Notes: generated by a model not told the origin, from the sequence alone. A DNA stretch of 64,000 bases from Rotaria socialis (GCA_905331475.1 CAJNYU010003519.1:54439-118438), one strand, 5' to 3'. Counted from the stretch's first letter, positions 19,990 through 32,822 are shown. Numbers and translations are program-made.

Positions 19990-22031
19990 ACTTTAGACAG
20001 GACACAAATTGAAAAAGAAAATCATGAATTTTGATAAAAATCACAACATTTTCAGACTCATTTGAATAGTTAAGTAAGCGATTAAATCGTCAGAAAAGTG
20101 AATAAATTATTGATAATCTATTATAATAACCAAGTGTATTGCTTCTATGAGCTTCATAAATCAAGAGAAAATGTAAAGAAATAATTATTCCTTGGTTGCA
20201 TGCTTCTAATTCCATTATTTTTGTTTTCAGGTCTAGCCCATGTAAAAACAGTAGGGGTAAAATCAGATTAAAATCAATTATAATCGGAGAAAGCAGTTAT
20301 TCCGCTGTACTAATAGATGCGACAGTTGTTTCCCAATACGACCGCTTACAACAAAATTTCAGTTGATTTTTATCTGTTTTTAATCAATTAAAAATAAACT
20401 AACAGCTGATTCGAAGTAGCTGTGATGGTCTGAGATCGACATCAGGCACATAATAACATCTCATCAATTACTTCCAGTAACGCTGATTTACAATTAGCAA
20501 GATTAGACTTATTTTTATTTTTCTGAAAGTACTTTCTCAAGAATTCATCAGTATTCTCTAAATTACATTATTCAGAATTTTTACTTTCACAACAAAATAT
20601 ACTTCTACTTCCTTATTTTCTGCTAAACGAACTGGTGATACTCTTCTCCGAGAAAAAGGAAAAGATTAATGAAAAAAACTCCTATCAAAACGAAAAACAA
20701 GTCTGAACTTATTCCATTTGAATCAATGAAGCAAAACAAACAAAATGATTTGGTTCGAAAACAAAATTTATCCTGAATATTTGTTTTGAAGCGAATGGAA
20801 GAAATAACGAAAAACCAACTCCGCTTTATATCAAAAGGAAACTCATATTACAACCCAGGAATGTGAAGATTTTGTTCAATCAATTCTTTTTATGGAAAGT
20901 ACTGTAAAAAGTGTTAGAGTTTTTTTTCTTTGAAAGAGTTTTGATATTTCTGGTTATTGTGTATTACATCAGATTTTCGATGTGAATTTGGAGATAATTG
21001 AATCGTTGCTTTAAATTCAAACCAGGTCATATATATGTTGAAATCGCGCTCAGTGTCTAAAGTGTTGCCTTGCTCTTGCATGTATCAAATCTAAATAGGT
21101 TGTTCCACCATTTGTTGAATAACAAAGGTCATAGTCACTGATGTAGGATTGTCTGTGCATGCCGTTTATTACCAAGTACTGAAGTAATAATCTATCCTTC
21201 TAAATTTCCCAGATATCATATTTTTAAGATTGAAACAGTAATTTATTTTACACTGTTGAGATGAACAATCTTTAAATTACTATGATAGTTTTAACTTTAA
21301 CTTTTATAACGGAATATAATCATAAAAATCGTTGCAAATGATTTTTTCAAACGTTTTCTTATTAATTACGAAAAATCAATAAAGAAGCGACTTTTTCTCG
21401 TGGAAGTTCTCAAGACATGTTTTTCTAGTCCAGAATCAGTTTATTTCGATTTTCGTAAACTATTCTGTTGAAAAGATTGAATGACTCCTAATTGGGCTTG
21501 TAGCGTAGTTATTTTAACCTGGATAAAACTGAATTCGTTAGGATGCATTCAAAAATAAAATTGATTCTAATATATTATTAGTAGTAGGAGTTAATTTCAA
21601 AGCAATATAATCTCAATGATTATAATCGATTCGACAACCCAGTCAATTTTTGTGGATTTTAATGGAGAAAAAAATAATAAAATACTGACGAAAATCGATT
21701 ATTACTCGAAATCAATTCTAATTAATTAATAAAAAAGTATAAGCAAGTGATTATAGTCGCTTTAATCGATTTTATGCGATTAAAGTAAAAAAATCGATTA
21801 AAATCTTGAATTTAATCTTGAAAAAAAAATCATAATTGCTGGATTTCCATCAATTATTTGTGGTGCCAATCGATTATAATAAAAAAATACGTTGATTTTG
21901 CGCGTAAATGTTTTTACATGGAAGGGATGCATCGGTACCAGTGGCAACTGTGTGGCTGGGATATCTAGTCCGACTGTAGTAAGGTATCCCAACTCTTTCA
22001 CATGATTTGCCCTAGCTGGTGTTCTGTCTCC
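19990..22031. other. AT-rich intergenic DNA
   Basis: No gene is supported. Around 20250-20400 and 21600-21890 there are many degenerate ATCGATTATAATC / GATTAAAATC motifs on both strands, suggesting remnants of an AT-rich repeat. Its ends cannot be drawn. Confidence 0.4.
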
Positions 22032-22039
22032 GTGTATAT

Positions 22040-22612
22040 CAGTGTGGGAGTTATAACTAGTTATGACTATCAACTGTCACTGTAACCCACCTGTTGATAA
22101 TTGAATATATTTAAGCTACATTAATATTTCTGAAAAATAATTTCGTGGATGCATTATTGATGCAAACTGAAATGTTGCACATCAATAGCTTGTGTGCTAC
22201 CAAAAAATTTTAGCTTCTCTAGATTTTATTCACTGATAACACAAACATTCATCTGCATACTACTTATATACACGTACGCACTTTCGCTTATGTGACTATC
22301 CAGAGGATTTTAAGCAGTAAATATCTCTCAGAATATCTTCATTTCCGTGTGTTCCACATAAAGACTCCTAGAATAAGATAAAAGAAAGCTAATAAACCAT
22401 TCTCCGTATAATGGAAGAATAAGCGTAGATATAATAAATATCTTTTTTCTTGCCTTACGTTTTCATCACAAAATTTACAAGGTCAATTTTGCAAAATATC
22501 TGTTAGTTATAACCACGGTTGATAGTTATAACTAGAGTTATAACCATTTTAACTTTTTTGCCATTTTGATCAACTATCAACTTTTTCAAAAATAGTTTTA
22601 ACTCCCACACTG
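22040..22612. mobile_element. hAT-type non-autonomous element
   Basis: A 573-bp element starts CAGTGTGGGAGTTATAACTA and ends with its near inverse (TAGTTTTAACTCCCACACTG). It is flanked by a perfect 8-bp duplication GTGTATAT at 22032-22039 and 22613-22620. A CAGTG terminus and 8-bp target-site duplication are hallmarks of the hAT superfamily. The interior has no transposase, so it must have been moved by an enzyme encoded elsewhere. The intact flanking repeat suggests it is not very old. Confidence 0.85.
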
Positions 22613-22620
22613 GTGTATAT

Positions 22621-23993
22621 GCATGTATACCTGCATATATATGATGCTAGTTTATTATCGAGTTTTGTTTCTTTACTTCGTGTCACTTCTATTAAAGCGC
22701 TTTTGAATGCGGAGAAACACGGGCTTTGGTTCAAAATGGTTTCTTCGATTCGATAACATCGGTAAGGCACATACCAGGTCGCTTTCAAGAGATCAAACGG
22801 GAAGATCGTTCTGGTGTACAGTATCTAAAACACATGATCTTAGTTATATTGATGGAGGAAAGATGGACGTAAAACACAAAAAAGGAAATTATTCACGATT
22901 CAAGTAAACGTAATTTGAACATTATTTTCTTTTTCATACAGCTTATGAAAGATGTGTATCTTCTGGAAACATTAAGCATAACAAAAAAGAATTCAAAGTC
23001 ACGTATATGTAGGCCCTATACCCTAATTCACTGGCACCGATACCCTCATTAAAGGAATGGATTGATAGATCGATAAGCAAATGAATAAATAAGTAAACAT
23101 TGCTTCTTTTGTATATACTGTCCTTAATTCATTTTATTTTTTTTGCGTTTCAAAATTTTTTTATTAATGCACTTTCTATACCAAACCACTGTAAATGAAC
23201 TACCAGTTTTGTACAAATAGAAAAATTAGAAAATAAACGCTCTGTTGTAAATGTTTTTAATTTCAAAAAATTATAAGCTTAATTTTCCTGCAGAGAGTTA
23301 AGTAAAAAGTGTGTGACGTATGCTGAGGGTGAGGATATTGTCTGAACGTACCCACAACCACACCCCAAAAGCCATCCATTCCACTTGAAGTAATAACTGT
23401 TGGTAAACAATAATAGTGTACTATTGCTATAATATTTGGTGCAAGTTTTTCACCCGGTTTAGTTTCAAAACATTCCCCAACTTTTGTTTATCATTGGTTA
23501 AAAAAGGAATGCTAAAAGGTTAACAAAGGATGACATACTATTGGCAGATTTTAAGATATAAAGTCAGTGTAAAACTAACAAAAACTTCATACTGATAAGA
23601 TATTTCCAGTAGTGTCAAATTTGAAACTTCAATTCAACTGAGTTTTCAACGATATCAAAGTGTTATAAAATTATTCGCGAAAATTCAATTAATTATCAGC
23701 TTAGAAGATACTACTTGTATTGAAGATGTACGCGAGACTCGTTTTGTCCGCCCTTCGTCACATCCACATTTGGGGAAGATGCGTAGTGTTCGTTTTACGC
23801 AGCATTTCTCCAATTACGTAGAAGAAATACTCGATTTAATATTCTATTGATTAACATATTTTTCTAGACAATAGCAAATGAAATAAAAATTATAGCTGGT
23901 TTTCGTTTTATTACAAAAGAACAAAAAAAGTCCATGTACATAAACAACAACAACAACAAAACGAATATAATTCATTTAACATTACGATTTTAC
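22621..23993. other. intergenic DNA
   Basis: No gene is supported. A 66-codon ORF at 22707-22907 has no recognisable feature. A TGTGGG-like pair lies near 23325 and an (AAC)n run near 23945, just downstream of the TMEM203-like gene end. Confidence 0.4.
23323..23366. repeat. TGTGGG-like inverted pair (hairpin) 4
   Basis: TGAGGGTGAGGATATTG is followed by GTACCCACAACCACACCCC. The pair is degenerate compared with the others but has the same layout of a GGGTG-type arm, a short loop and a CCCAC-type arm. Confidence 0.4.
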
Positions 23994-24479
23994 CTATGAC
24001 TGTGCAGCAATAGTAATATTACTTTGTTTTTTACAAATAAATATTTTCAAAAACATCCAGCCAACAAATAAATATAACGGTACCATACAATGGTGAAATA
24101 CATTAGTCGATAGCAATTGTTTGTTAATAAATGCTTTATAGAGTAAATTATTGAACATGATTAAACAAACAATTAGTGGTACATGTGTAAAGATTTTATG
24201 TACAATTAATCGATATGCATAGGCTGGTGCTAGACTACTTTTTTGTTTTTGTTCGAACCAAAGACGAAGTAGAACCATGAGAATAAAATATAAATGTATT
24301 GCATTTGTTAAAAATAATGGAAGAAATAAATGAAAATATGTTATTGAATAAAAATGAAAATCATATCGTAATACCAATAGAATTGAAAAGCTGAACCAAC
24401 CAAATAGAATAAATAATAATTCAATAGGACGAATGCTTAGCCATGAATGAAATTCAGTGAACGAAAGCATTTTTTTCAA
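23994..24479 (-). CDS. TMEM203: TMEM203-like four-pass membrane protein
   Basis: A single-exon frame of 161 residues with four hydrophobic segments, at about residues 18-38, 45-70, 92-115 and 128-150. The N-terminal half aligns with TMEM203: MLSFTEFHSWLSIRPIELLF, FSFSILLVLRYD, FHLFLPLFLTNAIHLYF and VLLRLWFE correspond in order and spacing to the human protein (136 residues). The alignment begins at the internal Met encoded at 24470, so translation may start there and not at 24479. TMEM203 is an endoplasmic-reticulum and lysosome membrane protein linked in mammals to calcium handling and STING signalling. The gene is divergent from STRIP with about 130 bp between the two start codons. Confidence 0.75.
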   Translation of the reverse strand: MKKMLSFTEFHSWLSIRPIELLFILFGWFSFSILLVLRYDFHFYSITYFHLFLPLFLTNAIHLYFILMVLLRLWFEQKQKSSLAPAYAYRLIVHKIFTHVPLIVCLIMFNNLLYKAFINKQLLSTNVFHHCMVPLYLFVGWMFLKIFICKKQSNITIAAQS

Positions 24480-24609
24480 TTTAGTCTCGCAGTAGAAAAA
24501 AAAAGAAAGATATTGTTTATTTATCGATGAGTCATCGTGTGCATTGGTAAAATATGGATGTCAGGTTGTCAAAAAAAAAGAAAAGTTATTTTTCATTATA
24601 TGCAAACAA
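24480..24609. promoter_or_regulatory. shared divergent promoter region
   Basis: The 130 bp between the TMEM203-like ATG (minus) and the STRIP ATG (plus) must contain both 5' ends and probably a bidirectional promoter. No TATA box or other site can be singled out. Inferred from gene order only. Confidence 0.45.
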
Positions 24610-27600
24610 ATGGATTCAGCCGGAGTGATTCGTCGAAATATTACTAAACCACGAGATGTTATTCCTAGAAATCCAGCGATGAATCCTGATGTAAAGATTT
24701 ATTTTTTTTGTTTTTCTATGGGCTGATTTTTCTCCTACTATTTAGACATTGCTAGATGTGCCAGAGTTTAATTTTACATACAATGATTCTGATACAATAC
24801 ACGCTGAAATAGCTGGTAGAAATTTATGATTTTATTTGAAAATTATTTAACTGTTTTTTTGTTACTTAGAATTATATACATATTCGGAAGAACCAGAATT
24901 TGTTTGGAATGCTGAAGCATTTCATGTGTTATTCCAAGCGAAATGTAAAAGATTAATAAACAGATTGATTTTTGTTACTGGTGAATTTTTCTTTTCTCTT
25001 TTGGAATAGATGGTGAAAATAAACAATGGAAAGATTATTCACGAGATGATAAAATAGATTTTATGGTTTATTTATTGGAGCAATGCGAACTTGTTGATCG
25101 AACTCGACGATGTCAAGCTATGAGAGCTATTCTCTATCTCGTACAAGGTAACTTTATGATCCATTGAAAACATCAATAATGTAAATATTCATTTTCAGGA
25201 GTATTTTATCAATGCTCCGATATGGATGAATATATGTCAAATGCAAAAGAAAACGTTTTATTATTATATACATGTGACGGTGTTCATATATTTATGGAGT
25301 TATTTAATATGGAATTGAATCAGTATGTTAACTATTGTTCTATTTGTAGAAATTATGTTCTATTTTAATTTCTAGTTTATGCAATGAAAATGATATGAAA
25401 ACAACAAATAAAAATTTGAGTGATAATCAAGAAATGAGGTAAACATTATTTCTTTCGTTCATTGCCTTTTTATTCTTTCTTTTTTTAAATAGAGTAATTA
25501 TTAGTATACTCTATACCATTGTTGAATTCGCACGGCAAATCAATGAGAATACCGATGAGCAATGGAAAAATTTTCAACAATTATTGAAAAATGAATTATG
25601 TATATTTGAGACGTGACCTGTTTTTTTTCTCTATTTACGTTTTCTTTTAAATAGCTCATCCGAATGATAATAATGAATTATTTGCAAGTACATTATATCA
25701 TGCAATATGCGTCTTTTGCAATGCACCTTCTCCACCGCTACCTATTCGAAAACTTCTTTTACTTCTTTGGAAAGTGCTATTGGTATGTATACGAGAATTT
25801 TAAAACATTTTCGTTACTAATTTCTTTTCTCGATATAGTTTACTCTCGGTGGTCTTGATGACGCATTCGAACAAAAAAATATTGCTCGAAATGAACAAAA
25901 TCTCGAGCCTATTGCTGAAAATCCAGCTAAAGTCATTGCGAGAATGCCACCAATATCGCCTCCCTTAGCCGGTGCTGAATGTCTAGAAATTCAAGGTCAA
26001 ACTGAAGGTGGAAGTAGTGCTCGACGAGCTAAACGCCAAGTAAGTTAGATATGAATCGTATTTTGCCTATGTTTATCTTCTCGTAGAGTTTTACAAAACA
26101 ATCGGCATTAGATTCAGATGCAAATAATGATGATAGTTCAGCAAGTGGAAATAATACATCGAATGATGATGATACGACAACAGCTATTCCATCAACGCCA
26201 ACTTCATCACTTACTTCATCTGAATCGATGACATCGTTAGCGAGCGATGCATCAACCGTTGATCCAGCATCAACTTTACTTATGAAAGAATTGCCTTGGG
26301 TACCAAAAGTTAGGTAAACGAAATTTTCCGAATAATAATTTATTGGAATTTATTTTCATAGGCAAAAGGATTTAGAAGCATTTCTGGAACATACTCGAAA
26401 GAAATTTGTTGGTTTCACAATAAAAGATGATTTAACAACATTAATTGGTTTACCGAAACCGATTCATGAAAGCATCAAAATTCTTAAACAAGTAGACAAT
26501 TGAATTATGAAACTATCGTTTTCTATTCATTAAGAATTTTTGATTTTTCTAGCATCTATATATACCATTATCCGAAGTTCAGATACAAATTGAAGATGAA
26601 GTTGTCAAATATCCATTGTCCAAGGTAAACATTTCCGTAGGATAATACTTTACAACATTATGATTATTTTCTTTGCTAGAAAGAAACGAATATCTCTGAT
26701 AGTGCTGCCGAACGATTATATCGTGCAACACTTGCACAAATTCCACAATTTCTTGTGAGTATCATGACAAAAATTCATCAAAATCAGAAATCGATTTTCT
26801 TATTTAGATTGCTTTACTTAAATTACTTTTAACGTCAACACCAACTGCTAAACCAAAAACAGAGTCGATTAATATACTTTGTGATGTTATTCCAGAAGAA
26901 ATTCCATGTTCAATGGTACAAACAATGAAACTTGGATTTGATATTAATCGACATAAAGTAAAATAGGACTTTTTTGTTTCGATAGATTTGTGATTCTAAT
27001 TTCTAGGAAATGATTGTCAAATCTGTTTCAGCTATTCTATTACTTCTTTTGAAACATCTTAAAGTTAATCATATTTATCAAGTAATAAATTCGCAATGAA
27101 AATATCCAATAAATTAAGAAAACTAAATCTTTTTTTTCTCTAGTTTGAATATATTTGTCAAAATCTTGTCTTTTCAAATTGCATCACAGTCATACTGAAA
27201 TTTTTCAATCATAATATTCTCTCTCACATTCAAGCAAAAAATACGTAAGCCTTCTTTTTCTAACGTTTCAAAAAATCGTACGTTTCTTATTAGAATTCTA
27301 CCTCTTGATTTTCCAACTTGTGTTATTGGTCCTCAACCCGAATTAACAGCTGATTTATTTGATATACCAGAAAATGAAAACTACTGTTGGCGTAATATGT
27401 TTTCATCAATAAATCTTCTTCGAATTTTAAATAAACTCACGAAAGGAAAACATGCAAGAACAATGGTAAATTTTTCTTTTCTATTTCAATAACGAAAAAT
27501 TCTGTTTTCTTTTTTTTTGTGATAACGAAAATCAGGTTTTAGTTGCTGTAAAATCTGCTCCAATTCTGCGTAAAGCTTTACGTGTTAAACAAGCCATGAT

Positions 27601-28111
27601 GCAATTATATGCATTAAAATTATTAAAACTACAAACACGCTACCTTGGTCGACAATGGAGAAAATCAAATATGATGACTATTTCGGCTATCTATCAACGT
27701 GTCCGACATCGTCTTAATGACGATTGGGCATACGGAAATGAACAAGAAACACAAACGTGGGATTTTCAAACAGAAGAACGTGCACTAAGAAATAAAATTG
27801 ATATTTTCAATCAACGTCGTTATCAACGTTTATCATCATCGAATTCAAACAACAATAATAATAATACTAATAATCTCGCCAATGCCAGTACACAAAATGC
27901 TTCTGCGAATGAATTTGATTTCGATAGTTTTATTCCATTAAATAATGATTTATTGACTGCGCTTTCATCAAATAGTAGTTTAGGTGATCATGATCTACCT
28001 GAATCATTTAAACGACATTATGAACAATGGCTAAACGATGAAGTATTCAATGTCGAACAACAAACAGACTGGGATGCTATATTACATTCGAAATCAATTG
28101 TCATTTATTAA
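24610..28111 (+). CDS. STRIP1: striatin-interacting protein (STRIP1/2, FAM40)
   Basis: This multi-exon gene follows human STRIP1 almost end to end. Exon 1 (24610-24690) carries MDSAGVIRRN; exon 2 starts at 24746 with LLDVPEFNFTYNDSD. Then come ELYTYSEEPEFVWN, QAMRAILYLVQG, GGLDDAFEQK, LPWVPKVRQKDLEAFL, FVGFTIKDD, GLPKPIHESIKILKQ, INILCDVIPEEIPCSMVQTM, FEYICQNLVFSNCI, ENYCWRNMFSSINLLRILNK and, in the last exon from about 27537, KQAMMQLYALKLLKLQTRYL. The protein ends near VFNVEQQTDWDAIL. About 15 exons are separated by introns of roughly 50-90 bp. STRIP is the scaffold of the STRIPAK phosphatase-kinase complex, binding striatin and PP2A and acting in Hippo signalling and cytoskeleton control. 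Residues around 26100-26290 form a Ser/Thr/Asp-rich disordered insert. The gene looks intact. Confidence 0.93.
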
Positions 28112-28248
28112 AAAAATACAACAGACAACTTTATTCTCTTTAAATATTTGCTTGTTTCTTAAAAAGAAAAAAATTTAAATAATAAAAGAGACGAGAAAAC
28201 AAAACCGAAAATCTTAGCTAAACAGGAAAAGCTCAAGTCTTGTTGTCT

Positions 28249-28296
28249 GAGTGTGGATCTGAATATTTCTTTTTGTTTGGTACATCCACACCCTCA
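28249..28296. repeat. TGTGGG-like inverted pair (hairpin) 5
   Basis: TGAGTGTGGATC and its partner ACATCCACACCCTCA enclose a short AT-rich loop, an 11-bp stem with one mismatch. Confidence 0.55.
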
Positions 28297-28839
28297 TTGG
28301 AAATACTTATTAGGCCACTCATTTTTCAATTGATATAGAGAAAAATCCATGATGTCTACCATCAAACAAAATGATATTTCTAATGCAGATGCGCTGATGC
28401 ATAGCATAACCGAGACAGGTAGAATAATACATACACAAGTTATCTATTCGTTGATCATTAACATGATAAACGATCATAAATTTGCACGTAGCCACGCGCC
28501 AACGAGCTAAAAGTAACCAGAAGGATTCGTCTTTTCATTGAGATTTTTATCTTACATATGTTAATCTGAAACAATCTTTTAGAATTATAAAAACTAACAG
28601 ATACAATAGTATTGTGAGATATGTCTTAATCCTAATGCAGGAACTTGTTTTCAGTATCTAATCGATTACTATGACGAAATATTACGTTTTTGTCTTTGAC
28701 GGATCAACATTCAAACGACTATTGTTTGACTTATATTTTACAGGGAGTGTGACTCGTCAATTGTACAGCTACACAACTGAAAAATGAATAGACAAACCAG
28801 TCGATGTAGCTAGAATCGAAATTCAGAAGTTCTGTAAAG

Positions 28840-28945
28840 AAAATTGTGCCAATAATGCATGGACATCCTTTATTGTTCACATATTTGCGTTTCCATTTCT
28901 TTGAAATATCCTCTGATCCGGTATTAGGAAGGAGGAGTACATTAT
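28840..28945 (-). repeat. dispersed repeat, copy 1 (minus orientation)
   Basis: Read on the minus strand, this segment matches 35515-35630 at about 90 percent over some 100 bp (shared blocks include TCCTCCTTCCTAATACCGGA and AAGGATGTCCATGCATTATT). The shared part has an open frame reading NTGSEDI, then KWKRKYVNN and GCPCIIGT, so it could be a remnant exon of an unknown gene copied to two places. Confidence 0.6.
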
Positions 28946-29057
28946 GAGGGTGGGTGTGGGTGTCTGAGTATGGGTCTTGGTGTATTTGGATTCTTCTTTC
29001 TACTCACAGCCAGAGCCGCCCACACTCGCAGCCACAGCCAAAGCCACACCCAAACCC
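28945..29057. repeat. TGTGGG-ended repeat, copy A
   Basis: Starts GAGGGTGGGTGTGGGTGTC and ends in CCACACCCAAACCC. The roughly 60-bp core (TGGATTCTTCTTTCTACTCA and neighbours) recurs nearly unchanged but inverted at 32526-32602. It lies exactly at the end of the dispersed repeat copy at 28840-28945. Confidence 0.65.
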
Positions 29058-30216
29058 TTTGTTTTTTTCAATTTCGATTTGTTTGGAAAATTATTTGTGT
29101 GATTGTACTTCTAAATAAATCTTTTTCTAAAATATGTGAACCTACGATGCATCTCCATTATATACCTTCGAATTTTATCTACAAAGCCCTGTTAAAAGAT
29201 TGTGTGCAACGCGGTTTTACCCTTTCAGGCCCGTGGCTCAGTGATTGGATGAAATACGTTTTAGATTTTATGTTTAACATAAGCATCATGTGTTGTGAAT
29301 ATTTCTACCAAAATTTTTTAAAAATTTTAAAGTCATTTTCAACCGATGCCTGTACTCTCCTACAAAGATGACGAACAAGTATTATGGTTATATCTAACGG
29401 AAATATGGACGTAGATTAAACGTCGGTGAAGAACCATAGCAAAACCAACCTTTGGGATATAATTAGGGGTCATCCTTGACTTGATCACTACACGGAAAAC
29501 CGAAATATCTCAGAGAACGCAAAAGGGACCTATTTTTTCAGGTCCACTGTACCAAATATAGTATGGTTTTGTGAAAGACGACCTAAAAGGAGTGTTGAAG
29601 TGTATAGGGGTAGAAATTTGGGCCCACTCCCTCCGCTCCTGCCTCACAGACGTTATGCTTATCAACAAAATATCACAGAAATCTTTATGTACTATATATC
29701 ATAGGAAGTAACAGACAGTCAAGTAAGGAAACTGAAGAATATTTGGCATTAGAACTTACCGATTGATTAAAACGACCAAGTACAATAGAACAATTAGGAC
29801 ATGTCTCTCTGATAATTAATTATAATAGCTATGTCGTGTTTCATATTTTTAATACCACATGAATTGCGCTAACACCTTTTTTCAAGTTTTGTAAACTTTG
29901 AATAACTCGTCTATACAAAAAGATATTGAGAAGTAGTTTTCTTCGTTACTTAGACGAAACTTCAACACACACATCTACGCTAAAATTATAAATATAATAT
30001 ACTCATTCATGCGATAAATATGATAAATGTTTGTAAGACCATGATACATAGAGTATGATGGCCTACCAAATATTGACCATATTTAGTACGGTGAGTCTGA
30101 ATGGGTTAATATTCTTTCGTCTACAGATGAGGAAATTACGAAAAACAACGATGTCGCTCGCTCCTATCGTGTTCTATGTTTTTTCTTTCCTTCATTGGTA
30201 GAGTAATACTTTTCTT

Positions 30217-32047
30217 ATGCAATGTTGTAATTTCATAAGAATGAAGAAAAACAATGTGTTTCATTTTATTCAGAAAAGTTTTGTAGATAATATAAAAACA
30301 TTAATGACAAATTTGGAAAAACAAGCTGATGAAATCTTAGCATTACAATCAATATTTGATACGAAATTTCGCCTCCTTCATGACAACAATCAATATGAAA
30401 TTTTAATTGATTTTGATCTAATTCAACCATTTCTTCTTCGATGCAATGATAAGACATCTATTATTCATCATTTGCCACCATTTTCTCTGATTATTCATTA
30501 TCATGATGAGTACCCAAGTGATCGTCCTCCTTCGTTTATTCCTTCTTGTTTTTATTTTTCGAAAATATCTTTACGAAATCTTTGTCAGAAACTTGATAAT
30601 TATTCATTTGTAAAAGGTGAAGTTTGTGTTTATGATTGGATCGAATTGATTAAACAAGAAACTACAAATGAACTAACACTTGACACCAAAGTCGAAGAAC
30701 AAATCAATGATCCACGAGCATTAAATGGTTATTTACCTGAGAACATTGACCAAATTTATCAATATTTAATTAATTATAATACTGAACACGAAGAAAAACA
30801 ATTTGAAAATCACTTTCAAACCTGTTTAATATGTTCAGATATTATTCGAGGAAGTGATTGTATTCGTCTTCATCGTTGTAGACATTTTTATTGTCGATCA
30901 TGTTTAAATAGTTATGTTCAAATGACATTAAACAATGGTCGATTTGGTGAAAAACTTCTTTGTCCACAAAATCAATGTCAAAAAGTCTTACTTCCCAATG
31001 AAATCAAACAAATTATTCAAGACGATCAACTATATCAAAGATATGAAAGATTAACATTACAACATGCTTTAGAATTAATGAATGATATCATTTGGTGTCC
31101 AAGGTTAGTGTATTCAAACAGAAAAGATAAATAATAATTTTATTTAGATGTCAATCTCCTGTTCTTATTGGTAATGGGGAAGATAATCTTGCAATATGTG
31201 ATCAATGTCATTATACATTTTGTAAAAGATGCAGAGAAATATTTCATTTTCAAACAATTTGCCCAAAAGATTATCTAATTAAACAATTGAGATTACAACA
31301 AGAAAAACAATTTGAAAGAATTAGAAAACAACAAGAAGGAGAACATGAACGAATACAAAAAGAAAAAAATCGAAAGCGATTAACCAAAGAACAAGAAAGA
31401 GTTCAGACAGAACGGGATAGAATCGAAAAACAACAGAAAAATGCAGCTGAAAGAGAACTTCTTAAACAACGATATCGTGAAGTTACTATTGATTTAACGG
31501 AAGAAGATAATTTATTAGAAAATATCTTAAATGCTGAACGAATGGAAGCATTGAATACTCAATCATGTCCAAATTGTCATGTCAAAATTGAAAAAAATGG
31601 TGGTTGTTCACATATGCATTGTTCAAGATGTGATTACAATTTTACTTGGTCTACATCGGAAGGACCTCAAGATCCTAAGATAACCTCACTGCTATATCAT
31701 TCTTCTACAGCTCAATCAATTGAATCTATTAGAGAAGAATTAAATAAGAAATTAGATACAGGTTTGAAATAAACTATTTCAAAATCCAACGAAATTTTGA
31801 TTTTCTTTTAGCAAAAATATCTGAAGAAGATGAAAAAGTTGTCATTAACAATCGATCATTTATTGGTTCTGCTATCGTCAAACGTGTCAAACCATGTCCA
31901 AATTCTTCATGTCAGAAACTCAATGTTAAAATGGGCAATGATAATTTGATTATATGTAACGATTGTTTGGAACAATATTGTTTTTCATGCGCGAAACCCA
32001 TTAACGGATTGCAACATTTTCAAAAAAAATGTGATCGTTATACATGA
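30217..32047 (+). CDS. RNF14-like RBR E3 ubiquitin ligase
   Basis: Three exons (30217-31103, 31148-31761, 31812-32047) join in frame to 578 residues. In order: an RWD domain beginning EKQADEILALQSIFD; RING1 (CLICSDIIRG, HRCRHFYCRSC); an IBR domain (CPRCQSP, CDQCHYTFCKRC); a Lys/Glu/Arg-rich coiled coil (about residues 355-435); RING2-like CPNCHVKIEKNGGCSHMHC, whose Cys after NGG matches the catalytic Cys of RBR ligases; and a final zinc-binding block (CPNSSCQ, CNDCLEQYCFSC). RWD plus RBR is the layout of RNF14/ARA54, which acts on ribosome-stalled and crosslinked proteins in other animals. The RWD-proximal Met encoded at 30304 (549 residues) is a likelier start than 30217. The Cys-rich block after RING2 extends beyond a minimal RBR. 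Confidence 0.85.
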
Positions 32048-32525
32048 GTTTAATTCATCAGAAAATTACTTTCATACACATATACATCATATGCTCGCGC
32101 GCACATAGACATCTTTATTGAAATATATCCAAGAATTCATCGGCCCATCTATAGATGTGTCGTCTCTACGTCGATTGCCCGTGCCTTCCTACCACAATAT
32201 ATAACAAAGATGTCCTCGTCGTCGTTGTCATCATTTTCTTCTCTCGTCTGTCTTGAGTCACTCTTGACCACCACCAAGGGAAGAATGCCTTAATTATGGT
32301 TAATTTTGTAAATTTTTCATTCAAAATTCTTTAAAGAGATAGCCGATTTTTACAAAAAAATTTTTGAAATAAAATAACCAAACAATCTAGAGTTAATCTC
32401 AGTCTCAAGTCTTCTATGAAGCTCCACCCTCTGGATAGACTGTACACGTTTCCTAGCATCCGCAGTATCGATGCTGCCCATTGCGCCTACAGATATGTGT
32501 TTACTCAGATTTATGTACACGTTTA

Positions 32526-32602
32526 GTGTGTGGGTGGCTCTGGCTGTGAGTAGAAAGAAGAATCCAAATACCCCAAGACCCATACCCAGACACCCACACC
32601 CA
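32526..32602. repeat. TGTGGG-ended repeat, copy B (inverted relative to 28945)
   Basis: The arms are GTGTGTGGGTGGCTCTGGC and CAGACACCCACACCCAAC. The interior matches the 28945-29057 repeat on the other strand with only a few differences, so the two are copies of one element family. Confidence 0.65.
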
Positions 32603-32772
32603 ACAACCGGAGATGTAGAAGTTGAACAAAAATCTAGTCGTAAACAGTCTACAACGGAAAAAAGGAGTAGTGATTCAATCGATCGTAGCTCAACATTCTA
32701 TCGAATCTGCAGGTCAAGTTACAGTTAGATTATCAAAGAAGGGTATAAATATTAGTGAAACCCCGCTAAGAA

Positions 32773-32822
32773 GGATGTGGGTGTGGATTATCTATTTACT
32801 GGGCACCATCACATCCATACTC
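32773..32822. repeat. TGTGGG-like inverted pair (hairpin) 6
   Basis: GGATGTGGGTGTGGAT is followed by ATCACATCCATACTC after a loop of about 19 bp. Confidence 0.55.

Larger units (their letters stand above)
28112..30216. other. repeat-bearing intergenic DNA
   Basis: Between STRIP and the RBR ligase. It holds two TGTGGG-like pairs (28249, 28945) and a segment at 28840-28945 that recurs inverted at 35515-35630. The 133-codon ORF at 28970 is largely that repeat and is not a gene. 29400-30200 shows nothing recognisable. Confidence 0.45.

Noticed and set aside
24544-24726. ORF starting MVKYGCQVVKKKEK upstream of STRIP
   Set aside because: Its second half is the real first STRIP exon; the earlier start is not supported by homology, and the ATG at 24610 fits.
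28970-29371. 133-codon ORF starting MGLGVFGFFFLLTARA, with a twin at 32583-32350
   Set aside because: The shared part is the core of the TGTGGG-ended repeat; the two frames share nothing beyond it and end in different AT-rich sequence.
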